Part shown: positions 1-11,890 of the stretch, in pieces
Position numbering within the stretch: position 1 is the stretch's first letter
Layout: the number at the start of each line of letters is the position of its first letter
Origin: Cinclus cinclus
Taxonomy: Eukaryota; Chordata; Aves; Passeriformes; Cinclidae
Reading direction: 5' to 3'
Assembly (NCBI RefSeq): GCF_963662255.1
Contig: NC_085047.1
Coordinates: forward strand, 11,524,347 to 11,588,346
Length of the DNA: 64,000 bases
The notes under the pieces: generated by a model
What the model was told of the DNA's origin: nothing
What the model saw: the letters and a program-made list of their open reading frames with translations, nothing else
Database searches by the model: none
Translations under genes and position numbers: made by a program

Positions 1-64
1 GTTTCTGAATTAAGATAAACTAGCCTGACTACGCCAGAAAGATGCTAATGTAACAAGAGAAACC

Positions 65-1185
65 TTTATTTTAAGCAAGATATTCTCTAGGGTTTGCTGA
101 ATACTGGGCTGATTTGACAGGGTTTGCACACTGTCTGTACCTTTTCTTGCTGCTGTTTATTGGTCCATTCCAAAATTCTCAGCATCATGGTCAGGGGTTT
201 CCCTTTTAGTGAAAAATGTAAGGTATGTTGGCCAATATACGTGCATGGAATGATGTTCCATATTCCAGAAACTGCTGTCTCAGATGTCTGGTAGAGAGGT
301 GAAACAAACTGTCTTTCTGTGTCACCATAATCCTTTTCAAGAGTCTTTTTTTGATGTTGCTTTTGACACTTCCAATTATAAGACTCAGTTTCCAGAGTCC
401 AGGATTGAAACTGTTTTTGTTTCTTTGGGCTTGATAAATGTCTGGTGAAGCACTCTCAAAAAACCCTTCTGTCACACCAGTGTGAAGAAAGGATGGAATG
501 TGCTGTCATTTATTCCCTGGCCTTGAGGAGGATCATCTTCATCTTCCAGCACTGGAGCTGGTGATAGTGGTTGGCAGATATCATTCTTCCTAACAGAATT
601 TCTGAAGATTATATCCAATCCAAACACACTTCTTAGATATTTACTTATCAAGAAAATTATTTGCAATGTCCTCGGTATTTGTTTGCAACTGAAACCTTTG
701 AGCAGGGCCTTGAATATAGAAGGTCTGGTATAATGCTGAGTGCTCTGAAAAAAACGAGTCCGTGTGACCCAAATTAAGTATTCAGTTTTCAGCCTGATCT
801 CTTGGCACCGAGGAACTCATCTGGGACAATGTTATTCCTGCAAAGGAATTTGCTGAACTTGAGTTGTGCAGTGTTTGCAACACAGTCAAAGCATTCATTA
901 TTCGAATATATGGACCATAGCAAAATTATCACCTTTTTGCTATGAGGATTTGAATACTACTTGTTTAATGTCTCTCTAGACTACAAGTCAGTCAATGAAA
1001 TTTTACAATATATCAGTGTTTGAACTTCCTGATGTCTGTTTGTACATGGAGGAGTTCCCGTGGAAATATTGTGTAACTAAGTAATTAACAACTGCAGCAT
1101 ATTCTATACTCATTGAAGAAATAAGAGCTGCTCAGGAAGTTGCTAAAAACTTGGCATTTTTTGATGTTAATATTCATCACATTAC
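65..1185 (-). pseudogene. Probable decayed protein-coding remnant, parent unknown
   Basis: Read on the minus strand, this stretch gives protein-like text over about 1.1 kb, broken by frameshifts and stops. From about 1110 down to 1000 one frame reads SIEYAAVVNYL then QYFHGNSSMYKQ, followed by stops. From about 925 to 786 it is open again and includes MNALTVLQTLH. A frameshift near 785 leads to an open run of about 105 codons down to 472, with an acidic, proline-rich patch (PAPVLEDEDDPPQGQG). A two-base TG slip near 474 moves the reading to the 206-475 frame, and another shift near 220 leads to a lysine/glutamine-rich end with a stop near 88. An AATAAA signal (minus strand) lies at 65-70. I do not recognise the parent protein. 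No poly-A tail is visible beyond the signal, so retrocopy versus decayed exon is undecided. The openness could partly be chance. Confidence 0.42.
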
Positions 1186-1653
1186 GTCTTAATAATGTTC
1201 TTTTGACATTATATTTATTTGAAATGCTATTTAAATTAAAGTAACTCTATATTTCAGTGCCCTGAAGAACATTTAATGTGAAGTACATGCCTTTTTTTAT
1301 TTCAGCATCTGAACATCTGAGTATCTGTTATAATGATAGCTATAGATTTGGATTTGAATTAAAATACAAAAAAGTTGATACCACCTATGTAACAGTTGAC
1401 CTTAAACTTTTCTTTGAACAGCATGGTTGGGTATGTCTGTTGGGTTTAGTTCTGTTTATAAATGTAATCCTGGCACACGGTCAGGAATCTTCTAAACAAA
1501 CAGGGACCTGCTAGATTTTAAGAGACTTTTCATTTAGAATTATTTTGCTCCTTACAATTTCTGTATAAGAGTAACCACTAATTACTAAATTTATCATCAA
1601 AAATACCGGAGAGAGTAATAGATTATAATGAAGCTATTTTTTCCTCTTTGCAG

Positions 1654-1707
1654 ATTTCTTTAACAATGTGTTCTGCTCCAGCCAGTGAATTTTGTTTAAC
1701 TGACCAG
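1654..1707 (+). other. Candidate spliced exon (54 bases)
   Basis: A pyrimidine-rich tract ending TTCCTCTTTGCAG precedes this segment, and a near-consensus donor CAG|GTAAGA follows at 1708. The 54 bases have no stop in the first frame, but the segment is too short to argue for coding. It could be an exon of an upstream isoform of the microRNA host transcript or of another gene. The call rests only on splice motifs, which also arise by chance in a 64 kb window. Confidence 0.3.
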
Positions 1708-3874
1708 GTAAGAAAATATGCATAGTCTTTTTTTCTTTTTTAAATGTTTTCCAGAAACATTAAACTAACTCTGTGAGATTGATGTTCTGAATTGTTGGAT
1801 GAAATTTGCAAAATCTGTTATAAATATGTTCAAAAAAGCCTTTGTTAGTTTTTAACTAAAAACAGTTCAAAACAGTTAAAAACAGTTAAAATTTTAAGAG
1901 ATCTATCATTTTCAATTCAAAAATTTACCACGTTTTCCAGATGTTTGAACTTTTATTGTTTCCCTCCCATCTATTTTTTCCTTGTTTCCTCACATTTTAC
2001 GGGCTTTTTTATTTTTATCAAAGTCTTATAAGTGGAGCTTTGTTTTTGCTATCGATTTCCCTCTACCTGCCAGTATTTCAGCATTGAAAACAAAACCATC
2101 TGCTGAGAATTCCAGAGATGGCATTTTAACAACATGGGAATGGCAAAACAATGCTCTAGTGACTGTTGGGAAGTAGAGATGGCTTTGGAAATTTATAACA
2201 CCATTTCTGAAATTAACAAAATTCAACTCAGAAATTAAAGAATTTACAGGTAATGATCTGGTTTGATTGGTACAAAAAAAAAAAAAAAAAAAAACGTAAG
2301 CTAAAGCACCAAATTACATTCTCGCTCTTCCTAGGTTCATATGCTGGATTCTGTATTTTTACCTGTGGAATTTCAGTTTGGCTGGCTGTTGTTGTAGGTA
2401 GTTTGCAGAAAACACCTGTTTTTTGTCCACCTCTTTTGTCATTATGAGGGAGTTGGGCAATATCATTTATATGCAGCACAGCTTTAATGTTGCCTAACTA
2501 AATTTGATAATTTTTTATGGGATTTTTTTTCATATAGAATAATGTGGACAAAATGAATAAAGTTGCTATTTTGGATGGAATGTTATGTTCACAATATGTA
2601 GATGTGATTTTCCTTAGATTAAAAGATTTTGTACTTTTTGATAGGCTTATCTTAGCCCTGGCTAGAATAACCAAATACAGCCAAAATAGTAAATAAGATT
2701 TACAAATCTTTTTCTTATTTTACTTTATGTTAAAGTAGTCCATAGCTCTAGCTTTTTATGAGTACTGTTAATCTCACCTTTAGTTTAGATTAGCTGTTCT
2801 TTGATCATCCTCTCAACATTCTAACTTCTTGACATTGAGTTTTTCTGTGGTGCAGCCAACACTTAAAAAGCTTTCTTAGTTTCAGTTCACCAAGGAAAAT
2901 TTCATCCCTTTGAATCTTCTCCTGAAATATTTTTCTGACAAATTGCTCCCAATATCTTTTATGTCATTTAAAAAAATGAATATCTGCTTCAGCTAGTGCT
3001 GCCTTTTGGGTGCCTAGTGTGATATTTCTGGGTTTTGATTGCAAATTAGTCTGCCATTATCCTTGCAAGGAAAGAAAATCTTGGTTTAAAAACACCTAGT
3101 GATTTTTAAGTGTTAGTCGTAAGAACTTTTCAAAATAATTTAATATTAAAAGTTTGGACAATTGATCAATGAAAAAAAAAATTCACCCACAACATTACAT
3201 CTGTGCTCTCTTTTTCTGGATCTTTGGCATATCCAAATTAGTCATTTCTCCAAGATTCATTATTCTTGTATTTTTAAATTATATTTTGTACTTCAACAGT
3301 TCTAGCAAATAGATGGGCTGTTGATATTGTCTGATCTTCTTCTTATATCAAGGTGACTCCTGCAGAATTGGTCATGGTGTTTGCCTTACAGACATAAATT
3401 ACAGTGAAATTGTAATTTTTTTATTAATTTGGAATAACAATTAGTTTATTCATCAGTATGAGATATCCATGAAAACAAATTCTTATGGCTCAAATAGCTA
3501 TTTATTGAATTTATTTTTTTTTAACATTCTCGGTTACTTTAAATATCATTAATCATTTTTCTAAAAAATCAGTGTAATTTAGAAAGATTTCTCCAAATAT
3601 GTCTTTGAAAGGACAATTTTAAAAATTATTTTAATTAAAAGTGTGAAATAAAATTCATCATCAAAACTTTATTTTCTCCCACCTCATCCCTGCACATCCA
3701 TACTCACTTTCATTGGCCTCCACTCTCAAAGTTTGCCTGCCTCTCAAAGATTGTCCATGCTTCTGAATAAAATACATCTCGTAGTCAGTGACTTTTTTTT
3801 CAAGAAAACAAGTTCAAAGGCAGAGATTAGATCCCCCAAAAAAAGTTTCACACAAGCTGGAAAAGCTCAAGTGA
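1708..3874. other. AT-rich non-coding stretch
   Basis: No gene is recognised. A run of 21 A lies at 2274-2294. An exon-like segment at 2074-2249 has a good pyrimidine tract and a CAG acceptor, with a CAG|GTAATG donor; I hold it as weak. The rest is AT-rich sequence with short homopolymers. Confidence 0.5.
2274..2294. repeat. Poly-A tract
   Basis: An uninterrupted run of 21 A on the + strand. No retroelement body with target duplications is evident beside it, so it is called a simple repeat. Confidence 0.9.
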
Positions 3875-3928
3875 CTCAGATGATCTTTTAGATCCCTTCC
3901 AACCCAGGCCATCCTATGATTCTATGAA
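3875..3928 (+). mobile_element. CR1 LINE, 3' end fragment
   Basis: The segment carries the hallmark 3' end of avian CR1 elements: a TGATCTTTTAGATCCCTTCC core, then CCAACCCAGGCCATCC, then a degenerate ATTCTATGA-type octamer tail. Only the last 50-60 bases are recognisable. CR1 copies are typically cut at the 5' end. This is one of the signs that the DNA is from a bird or close relative. Confidence 0.85.
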
Positions 3929-5949
3929 CTTGTCTTCTCTCCTTACCAAATTCATTTATAGCCTCCTTTGCCATTAAGGCTCATTGTGGTATATATATTC
4001 TTTATATATAAAGAATAAAAAGCATATACTTTATATAAGTATAAAAAAATGAGCTACAATAGATACTTCTGCTCCATGAGCACATCTTTGCATGTACTCC
4101 ATACATTTCCATGAACTTTTTCCTGGCTAATGAACAGGTCTGTGATGAAGTAACAGGCTTGGCTGGACACAGGTGATGATCAGCAGCTCAGCATGGAGAG
4201 CACTGCTGGTCTTTAATAGTGGTATGGAAATGCAAGCTGATTTTAGCACTTTTCATATCTCTTTACCAACTTAAAATGTGAATAAAAGAATTCTAATAAT
4301 TATTCGTGTTTTTGATGAGTCCCCTATTCTGTGATATTTGTGGCGCAGGATGCTGTGAGCCTGCATGACTTCCTTGTGACTGAGATATTGGGTTGCTGTT
4401 GCAATACCATGCAAGAACAGAATTTTCCATAGGTATTTGATCAGCAACAGTTCTTACAAGAATTAAGACTCTGACAAAGAGCTGTATTCTAAAGTTTGTC
4501 AGGCTAATGGCATTCTCAGAGGCTTTGAATGCCTTCTAAAAGTGTGGTTGCATTGTTATTGCACAATTTCTGTGCAGTACACAAATTGAGAACCAGGAAT
4601 TATCTATAGCACAGAAAATGCAACAGGAAAAGGATTAATTTTAATTTTTTTCATTTTAAATATTTTGAGCAACTAGTAGCATCTTATATTTTCATTTCAA
4701 GGAGTGAATTTGGATTTGTTATATAATAAAAGCTCTAAATTACTATTTTGAAGCAAAAAAATCTTAGAAGTATATTCCATAAGAGCTCTGGTAAATGGCA
4801 TGGCAATTCTTTCAGAAGTTTTTTTGTATTCCAACAGTGCCTTTTTGAAATACTCAGAGGTTTTAACAAGTTAGGACTATTGTAGCACATCAAATTTCTG
4901 GCAGATACAGAACAAACTGTAAGGAACAGCCAATGTGAGAGAAAATTGGATTCACAGTTTTGAGAAACGGAATCTGGTTGCCACTGTTACACTTGAACAA
5001 AACCACAGGATTCACATAATTACTCTCCACTCAGGTCTCAGACACATAAGGAGATCCATCCACAAACTATAAACCAAAAGACATTGAAGCTGGAATGAAA
5101 TAAACCAGTAGTTCTCCATTAATTGTGCTTCACTCAAACCTCCTTGCAAATACCAGGTCCTGGCTCTCTCAGAAACCCACTTCTGGACTTACAAGCCCCA
5201 GGCTTCATCTCATGTGGTGGTTTCTATATTGTTGCTACTCTGAAATCTTTTTTTGTTCTGAAGTCTTTTATGGCATAAAACTGTGTGTTTGTTTCTGTGC
5301 ACAGGGATGTGTTTCATACAGAATCAGTATAGATTAAATCATTTCAGTTTGCCCCTGAAAAATTAACAACCATAAGAAAAACAGTAGTTTCTTCACTAAG
5401 TCTAGGACTTTGCATGCATTTGTACTCAAAATCCCACAAATCTCTGGGTGAGTGCAAAAAAGTCCATTAAAAGGCAGTGTTTTTATAAAAAAAAATGCAA
5501 TTTCTTTAATGTGCAAAACATTTTGAATATTGAAAATAACTTATTGCAGAGAAAATATTTGTAATACCCAGCAGTGAATAATTGCTGTTCTGGGCCCTTT
5601 GTTTTAATTGGTGACAAGAGCATGTGCATTTTTGAGGGAGGCTTAAACTTGTTAGAAGGGCTGGTTTTTTTCAGCTTGGGTGTGCAAGAATATTAATTTT
5701 AGTACAAGTGATTATAAAAAGGTCTTGTGGGTTTTCCTGTTGTGGCATTTTGGTTTGCTCAGAGGGTATTTCTCTTCAGTTTAGATCAGTAATGGAAGAC
5801 CCCAGAGCTGATATTAACTTTGCATATATATTTTTGTTTGCAGTATTTTTATTTAGCTAGTCCTAAATTCACTTGCATTTTAACTATATCTGCTGCTCAG
5901 CTATATGAAATCCTGAGGTTGACTTGTATGGCAAATCTCTCCAAGTTTT
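3929..5949. other. AT-rich non-coding stretch
   Basis: No gene or RNA is recognised. It contains a perfect 22-base palindrome at 3996-4017 beside other TATA-rich sequence. Open frames here are short and not protein-like. Confidence 0.5.
3996..4017. repeat. Perfect AT-rich palindrome
   Basis: Arms TATTCTTT and AAAGAATA flank a central ATATAT, giving a 22-base perfect inverted repeat that could form a cruciform. Most likely AT-rich sequence drift. Confidence 0.85.
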
Positions 5950-6260
5950 TCTACTCCTGAGTGACTTTCTTCAGGGTGGTAGCACGTCCCTTTTCCTTGC
6001 AGGAGGTTAACACCAGAAATTCCCCCTTTACTTTGGTCACCCGTTTGATGCGTGCCAAGTCAGATCCTGCACCCACACAGTTAAAACACATCTTTAGTTT
6101 AGGTGGATCCACCCTCTCCTGCGCAGATCTTATCCTGACATGGAGAGGAGCCGCCCCTGAGGAATAAAAGAGGTGTGCGCTGCAATCCTTGGGAGGGAGT
6201 TGGTTAGGGAAGGGAAATCCAGCCTTTATTCCTGGATCAGGGCTGTTGTCCTGGCTCATT
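5950..6260. other. CpG-bearing island in AT-rich DNA, possible LTR or retrocopy remnant
   Basis: About 300 bases stand out from their surroundings by higher G+C and several CpG pairs (near 5985, 6041, 6050, 6121, 6151 and 6178). On the + strand a GAGGAATAAAAGAGG motif at about 6159 precedes a GC-richer part, similar to the layout of a U3/R junction in an LTR. On the - strand a 105-codon open frame ends RATTLKKVTQE and includes a basic stretch. I recognise neither an LTR family nor a protein. Low confidence on identity; the contrast in composition is directly visible. Confidence 0.3.
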
Positions 6261-8410
6261 GTGTACACTTGAGAAATCAGGATCCAAACCCCTGTCTCCC
6301 TTCATGTATCTTTGACACTTTCCTTTCTTAAAGGAAAATGAGATTATTTTGAGATCATTGGAAATTACATACAAGCTTGGAATGATAGGTTCTGATAGGT
6401 GTGGAATACACGGTGTCACCTTTTGTGCTATGTCTGTAGACCTGAAAAAGCCTAACCATAGAGCCTTAAGCTAATTAAACAATGCAAATGTTTTTAATAT
6501 TCCTTATGCAAAGTTCCATACAAAGTCATCAGCATACCCGTATACGGGCTCTGCTCTTGGAGCTACAACCAGACAGAGCAAGCCCTTGTTTTCAGAAAAG
6601 ACAGATTTTGACAGATTTTGTACGAGGACAGGAGGCCGCTTGTAGGGTCAGGTTCTCAACAAACTTGGCAACTCTTTTTCTCCTGCCATCAATCTTGCAC
6701 AGTTTGATAATTTCATTAATGTTTCATCACATGGGTGTGAGTATGAAAGAACTCTTCTTTTCATGCTCTCTTTAACTTTGTAGCCTTAGTAGAGAGGATG
6801 TTTACAAAGACTCATTCTAACTTCAGACTTTGAACAGTGTTTATACAAAAAAGAATAACCAAGACTCAAAATTAAGTATTTTAATTTTTTAAATATCATC
6901 ATCTATGCAATATGGTTATAACCATTACTACAAGGAGAAGGAAGTCTGAAAAAATAATTTCGCACCTTTAAAACAATTGTAAAGAAAGTCTTCAAGGCAA
7001 CTGTTATGCCTTTTTTCTTTCTTCTATATTTTCTTGTTTTCATAAGGAAGCAGCAAATGAAATATAAATTATTGGTTACCTGAAGTGTTAAGATTTCAGC
7101 AGAAATATCTCATTGATTTCATTCTGTTGAGCTTCCAATCTACTTTTAGAAATTAGTCAGACATGTAAAAATAGGATAGTGTATGTGATTTTTTTCCCCC
7201 CTCAAATATCTCCAGGCAGTAGAATGTCAGAAGTTACAGGAGCTGAGAGCTACAAACCTCATATTGGAACAGTAGAGATATAACTATTGTGGCTTTGGCA
7301 TGTTCTCAAAATGGATGAGATTCTAACTTGCTTCATTTTTACAGCATCTTAAAAATTGTCGTATGTCCAAAGGCTTAGTTTTAAGTAGTTTTTCCTGGAA
7401 CATTTAAGGGAAATTTCATCTAAATATACTTGCGGTATTATTTTGTAGTTTAAACTGGTATCTTCAGGGTGCTATTTTTATTATTGCAACTTTTATGTCT
7501 GAAGATTTTTTGGTTAATTTTCATTATATATATAGCAAAAATGAAAAGCTGTTCTACAATTTTCTTGCAATTTCTCAACAGTTTCATTTTTCTAACCCTC
7601 ACTGGGGTTTTTGTACAGTATTGACAACTTTGTTTTCTGATCTACTTGAATGAAATTAAGAAAATAATAAGGAAGAAAATTCTAGAAAGGATGAAGAAGA
7701 ATGGATTGATAAAATGAGTTAAAATGTTTTCCAACCTTTTTACAACTGCCCTGTTGGAAAGTCCAACAGCTACAGTAAATTAAATAGTGAGATTATAGAG
7801 CTTTTTCTGCCAATTTTCTTTTAAGATGTTAATATAACCTAAAGATTTTGAATCCTATTAGCTTACAATGGTTTTAAAACAAAACAAAGTGCTTTTTTAA
7901 CAGGCAGATCTAGTTCTCCTTAAATAGAAACTGCAATGTGAAGAAATCAAGTTCTGAGGAAGTTGCTTATGTTACAAAGGAAAACATGTGAGAGCCAGTG
8001 AATGGCAGATTTACAGCTCTGAATCTGCTCCCCATGTGTCACTCTGAATACCTAAGGTGGCAGGGACCTGCTAGAAAATGATGGTACTCAAATTCACACT
8101 CATATCTGTGTCTAGTCTCCTTGAGTCTCCGTGGCTGCAATGTTCTCTTCATGATATTAACAGTAAACAGAGTAAAAACCTTAAATATTGCAGGGTGGTT
8201 TTGCCTTTAATGGTGTGGCATGTAGTACAAGAAAAGCGTCATGGATTTGTCAACCTGGGCTTGTAGGATCTGTGGTACAATACCTGCTTCCCACTGCAAA
8301 TGGGTATCAAACTAAAGTCCAAAATGCCAACACCTAGAAGAGAACACTTTATTCAGATTGATAATGAGATCAGGCACATAAAACTCTGGGCTTTTTGTTG
8401 TTGTTGATTT
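6261..8410. other. Non-coding stretch, nothing recognised
   Basis: AT-rich sequence. A slightly more complex part at 6525-6660 holds a few CpG pairs and a plus-strand frame of 97 codons, but the frame is not protein-like. No RNA gene or mobile element is recognised. Confidence 0.5.
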
Positions 8411-8533
8411 CTATGGAGAGTTGAACTGTCTGGACACAATACGGTGCCATGTGCTCTGGGATGACCTTGCTTGAGGCAGGAAGCTGGGATCAGATAAACC
8501 ACAAGTCCCTTCCAATCTGACTCCTTCTGTGAA
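8411..8533 (+). mobile_element. CR1 LINE, 3' end fragment
   Basis: The order of landmarks matches an avian CR1 3' untranslated region: CGGTGCCATGTGCTCTGGGA, then a GACCTTGCTTGAGGCAGG block, then GTCCCTTCCAATCTGACTCC and a TTCTGTGA end. It is diverged from the usual consensus and truncated at the 5' side. The subfamily appears different from the copy at 14490-14680. Confidence 0.85.
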
Positions 8534-11500
8534 TAAAAAGCATAATATTTTTAAAACTGGAGAAAAAAAATTCCAGCCAAATTTCACATGCATCTGATGA
8601 TGTACTTCCTAGGGAAAAGTGGAGAGTGCAGAATGGAAGAGTTAGAAATGTGCTAGGAGCTATGTAACACCAAGCACTAAGGGCATATATGGATCATTGT
8701 GCTTTGCTTTATTGTTCATCACTGAGGTTTTATGTTTGGGGCTTATTTTTTAGCTTCCCAGCCCCGTTTCTAAACTGTTTTGTACTTCTTTCTTTCTCAC
8801 CTCTTCTGCAGCTTGAAAGATACTTTGGATTTTGAGTACTTAGATAACAGGCATTATACAGAGGAAGAAGAGTAATTTAAGAAATACTATATTTGAGGAA
8901 GGGGCAGAAGGCAGCTTGGGACAACTCTTCATGTGGCAAGACATGGTTTCCTAGAATATGGTGTGTTAGGTGGCTTTCAGTTTTCCCCCAAAATCTTCAT
9001 GCCTGTCTGGGTTGTCTTGCTTTTGAGTCACTGGTTAAATTGAGGCTCCAAATGTCTGTGCTAAAGAGATGCAAGTGTGCTAGACTGGGCCCATTGAATG
9101 TACAGATGCCAGACTTATTGGGAGTTACACTGTGAAATTAATACGTACACACTGCAATTTAAAGGATAATATTATGCAAATATTCCTAAGCATGACATGT
9201 TAAAAAGTAGTTACATTTTAGACACATCCATTAATATTTTCTCTTGAATATCAAGTACTTCCTCCCACCTGCCATCTCTTCCATGTTTTCACATGCTATG
9301 ATGGTTAAATGTCATAAAGCTGTCATAACGCTCTGACTAGGCTTTTTGGTTAGTAGAATCCAGCTCAATCTGCATTTACATTGTGCTCAGCACTTTAAAA
9401 ACAGATAATGCATTTCAAGCAGTACCAAAAAGATATTTTTAATAACTTTTTCTTCCTATGGAGCAGATTCTGAATTGCTTTTGCTGTTTCTAGCATAGAG
9501 CACTACTAAGTTTTGCCCGTAAGCAGCATATGGGGGAAAAAGAACAGGCTTAATGGCTCATTCTGAGTCCTTGTACTCCCACTTCAGACTTACATTTATG
9601 CATATGATGGTGTCACTCACTTTGGAAAAGAAGTAGCAATTCTAGGTGCTCAGTCTCACACAAACATGCTTCCTGTTCATCTTAGTTTGTGAACTGCTCT
9701 TAACACCTGGATTTGCATAGAATTCCACACAACAATTAAGCAAGCAAATGAATTGCCAAAGTTTACAAACAATCTCAGCAATTTTAAAATCTTGGTAGGA
9801 TCTGAAAGTCAGTGTTTTACTTTTCTGATCAATGCTGCCCATTAGTAGCAGCATAGCTGTGCCCTGAAGTGCTCGGATTTCTTTACCCCCGTTTGTTCAG
9901 CTATTTTTATTGTGAAGTACTGCAGAATGTTGTTCACATTCTGTTTACATGGATATTCTAGGCTTCAATTCATGTGTATCCTTTTATATATAAACATTTA
10001 AAAACACCACATTAATTTTAATTAATGTCTACAGGAGAAGTCTTGCTTGGAGACTTAAAATAACCAAGAGACTTGACTATAGTTGTAATGGCAATATTAT
10101 GAAAATATCACCAGCAAGATAGATATATTAGGATTTTCAGTTTAAGCAGGATAAATATCGTTTTACACACTCAAAGTGATTGAATTTTATCTCTGAACTG
10201 AACAAAATATATTATGTGGAGCAATAAATTTTCTAATGTTTCTCTATCAAAATTTGTTAAAAAGGTACTGCTCATGAACCTGCTTATTCCTCTAGTGAGA
10301 AGAAATAAGTTCATTGGAAAAAAACACACAGATTCTAAATCACACCAAATAAAATTATTCTGTGCAAACATCTATTAAATATTTATCTAATATTATTGCA
10401 GTTATGTAAAAATTTAATGCGTGTCCACATGTAGGATATCGATAAAAGTTTATTACTTAGTTTAAACTTTATCATCTATTATCTTAATTCAAAGAAATAA
10501 AAAATATTATACATATACTGAGATTTCTTGTTTTGTACTCCAATGAAAACCTAGGAGTCTTTAGGGGCTGATATCAGGCAATGCTAAAATATGATAGAAA
10601 TCTAGATCATTAAGTACATTTGTCATTCTGAAGAGAGAAGAGCAAAAAGGAGGAAGAAAACATTTAGATTAAATTGCATTCCAACAAGAAAAGGTAAACA
10701 GAAGTAAGAAGAGCAAATGTACCTCTCTAATCAAAATAAAACATTTTAACAATGAGAAACTATGAAATACAGACCACACGGATTATGGAGCAATATTTTT
10801 TTCCCTGCACACAACTTTTTTAGCAGCAACAAGAAGATAAATTGCATCTCATATTGAAATAAAGAGTACGTATTTGTGTGCTTAAGTGTTTGAATGACAA
10901 TTAAATATTCCTAGAAGCTGTTATCAATATAATAGACTTGATTATACAGAGGAAAATAATTTCTGTTAATGATGCCATCATTTAAATACTACATCATAGA
11001 TCTTACAGGAAATAAGTTCCTTCAAAGCACAAAAGTCCAAATTAGGAGCAAAGATCAGAATGAACAGTGATTTACTTTATTCTACAAAGGTTATTATACT
11101 GCTCTTATCATTATAATGTCTGGTGCTGCTTTACACTATGGGATTGTTGCTTAGCACTCTGCCATTGCAGGATGAGACCTGTAGTTTGGGGGAAGGAGGA
11201 CTAGGAAAAATGTGAAAACTTGTTTAAATATTAAAATATTCTGCATGTGTAAATACTAAATGAGAGGAGGAAAGAGCAGTAATGAAAATGATATGTAATT
11301 GGGTGAAAGAAGACACATTGACATGTGCTGGCAAACGCAGGAAAGATTTTGCAAGTTTAGGCTATCAAGAGGTTGATGTTTGATCCATGAAGGTTGGTAT
11401 CTGTTTCCAGAGTAGCTCAGAAATGTCTGACAGATGGTTTGAAGGTATTACAACCTGCAGAAAACACCAGAATTTTCAACTCCCGGATTTTAATCAACTC

Positions 11501-11753
11501 GGTATTTTATTTGGAAAAGAGCAAAATTTCCAGAATATGGTATCCTTTTATCACTTCTGTGAGATTATTCCCAGGGCAGTTTTGGAGTCCCTTTACTTTG
11601 GCAAATCCTCCTGTGCCCAGAAAGGGTTGTTGTACCTGGGAAACCTGTGACATTGTGTTCTCACTAAGTGGTGCTGCAGAGATACCCAGACCAACTGCAA
11701 TCAGAATATATACTCAAAGAAAGATTTATAGGGAGACTAAGCAAATGCAATTA
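8534..11753. other. AT-rich non-coding stretch
   Basis: No gene recognised. Composition is typical of a large intron or intergenic DNA. Overlapping plus-strand frames of 87 and 121 codons at 11387-11759 have no protein-like character. Confidence 0.5.
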
Positions 11754-11890
11754 AGTTAAAAAAGAAAAATAAATAACAACATTTTAAAAATTAAAAAAAC
11801 CCAAAAGCAAACAAAAACCTCAAAAAACCATAACCAACCCAAAAAAAAGAAAAAAAAAAAAATTCCCCCCCAAAACCCCACAAAAATAAA
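11754..11890. repeat. A-rich low-complexity tract with C runs
   Basis: About 135 bases composed almost only of A and C on the + strand, including runs of A and a CCCCCCC block near 11868. The strong purine/pyrimidine and strand asymmetry suggests a degenerate poly-A or AAAAC-type simple repeat. Confidence 0.85.

Noticed and set aside
2074..2249. Possible exon with a good pyrimidine tract
   Set aside because: The donor (CAG|GTAATG) is mediocre and an adjacent TTTCAG competes as acceptor; not enough to list as a feature.
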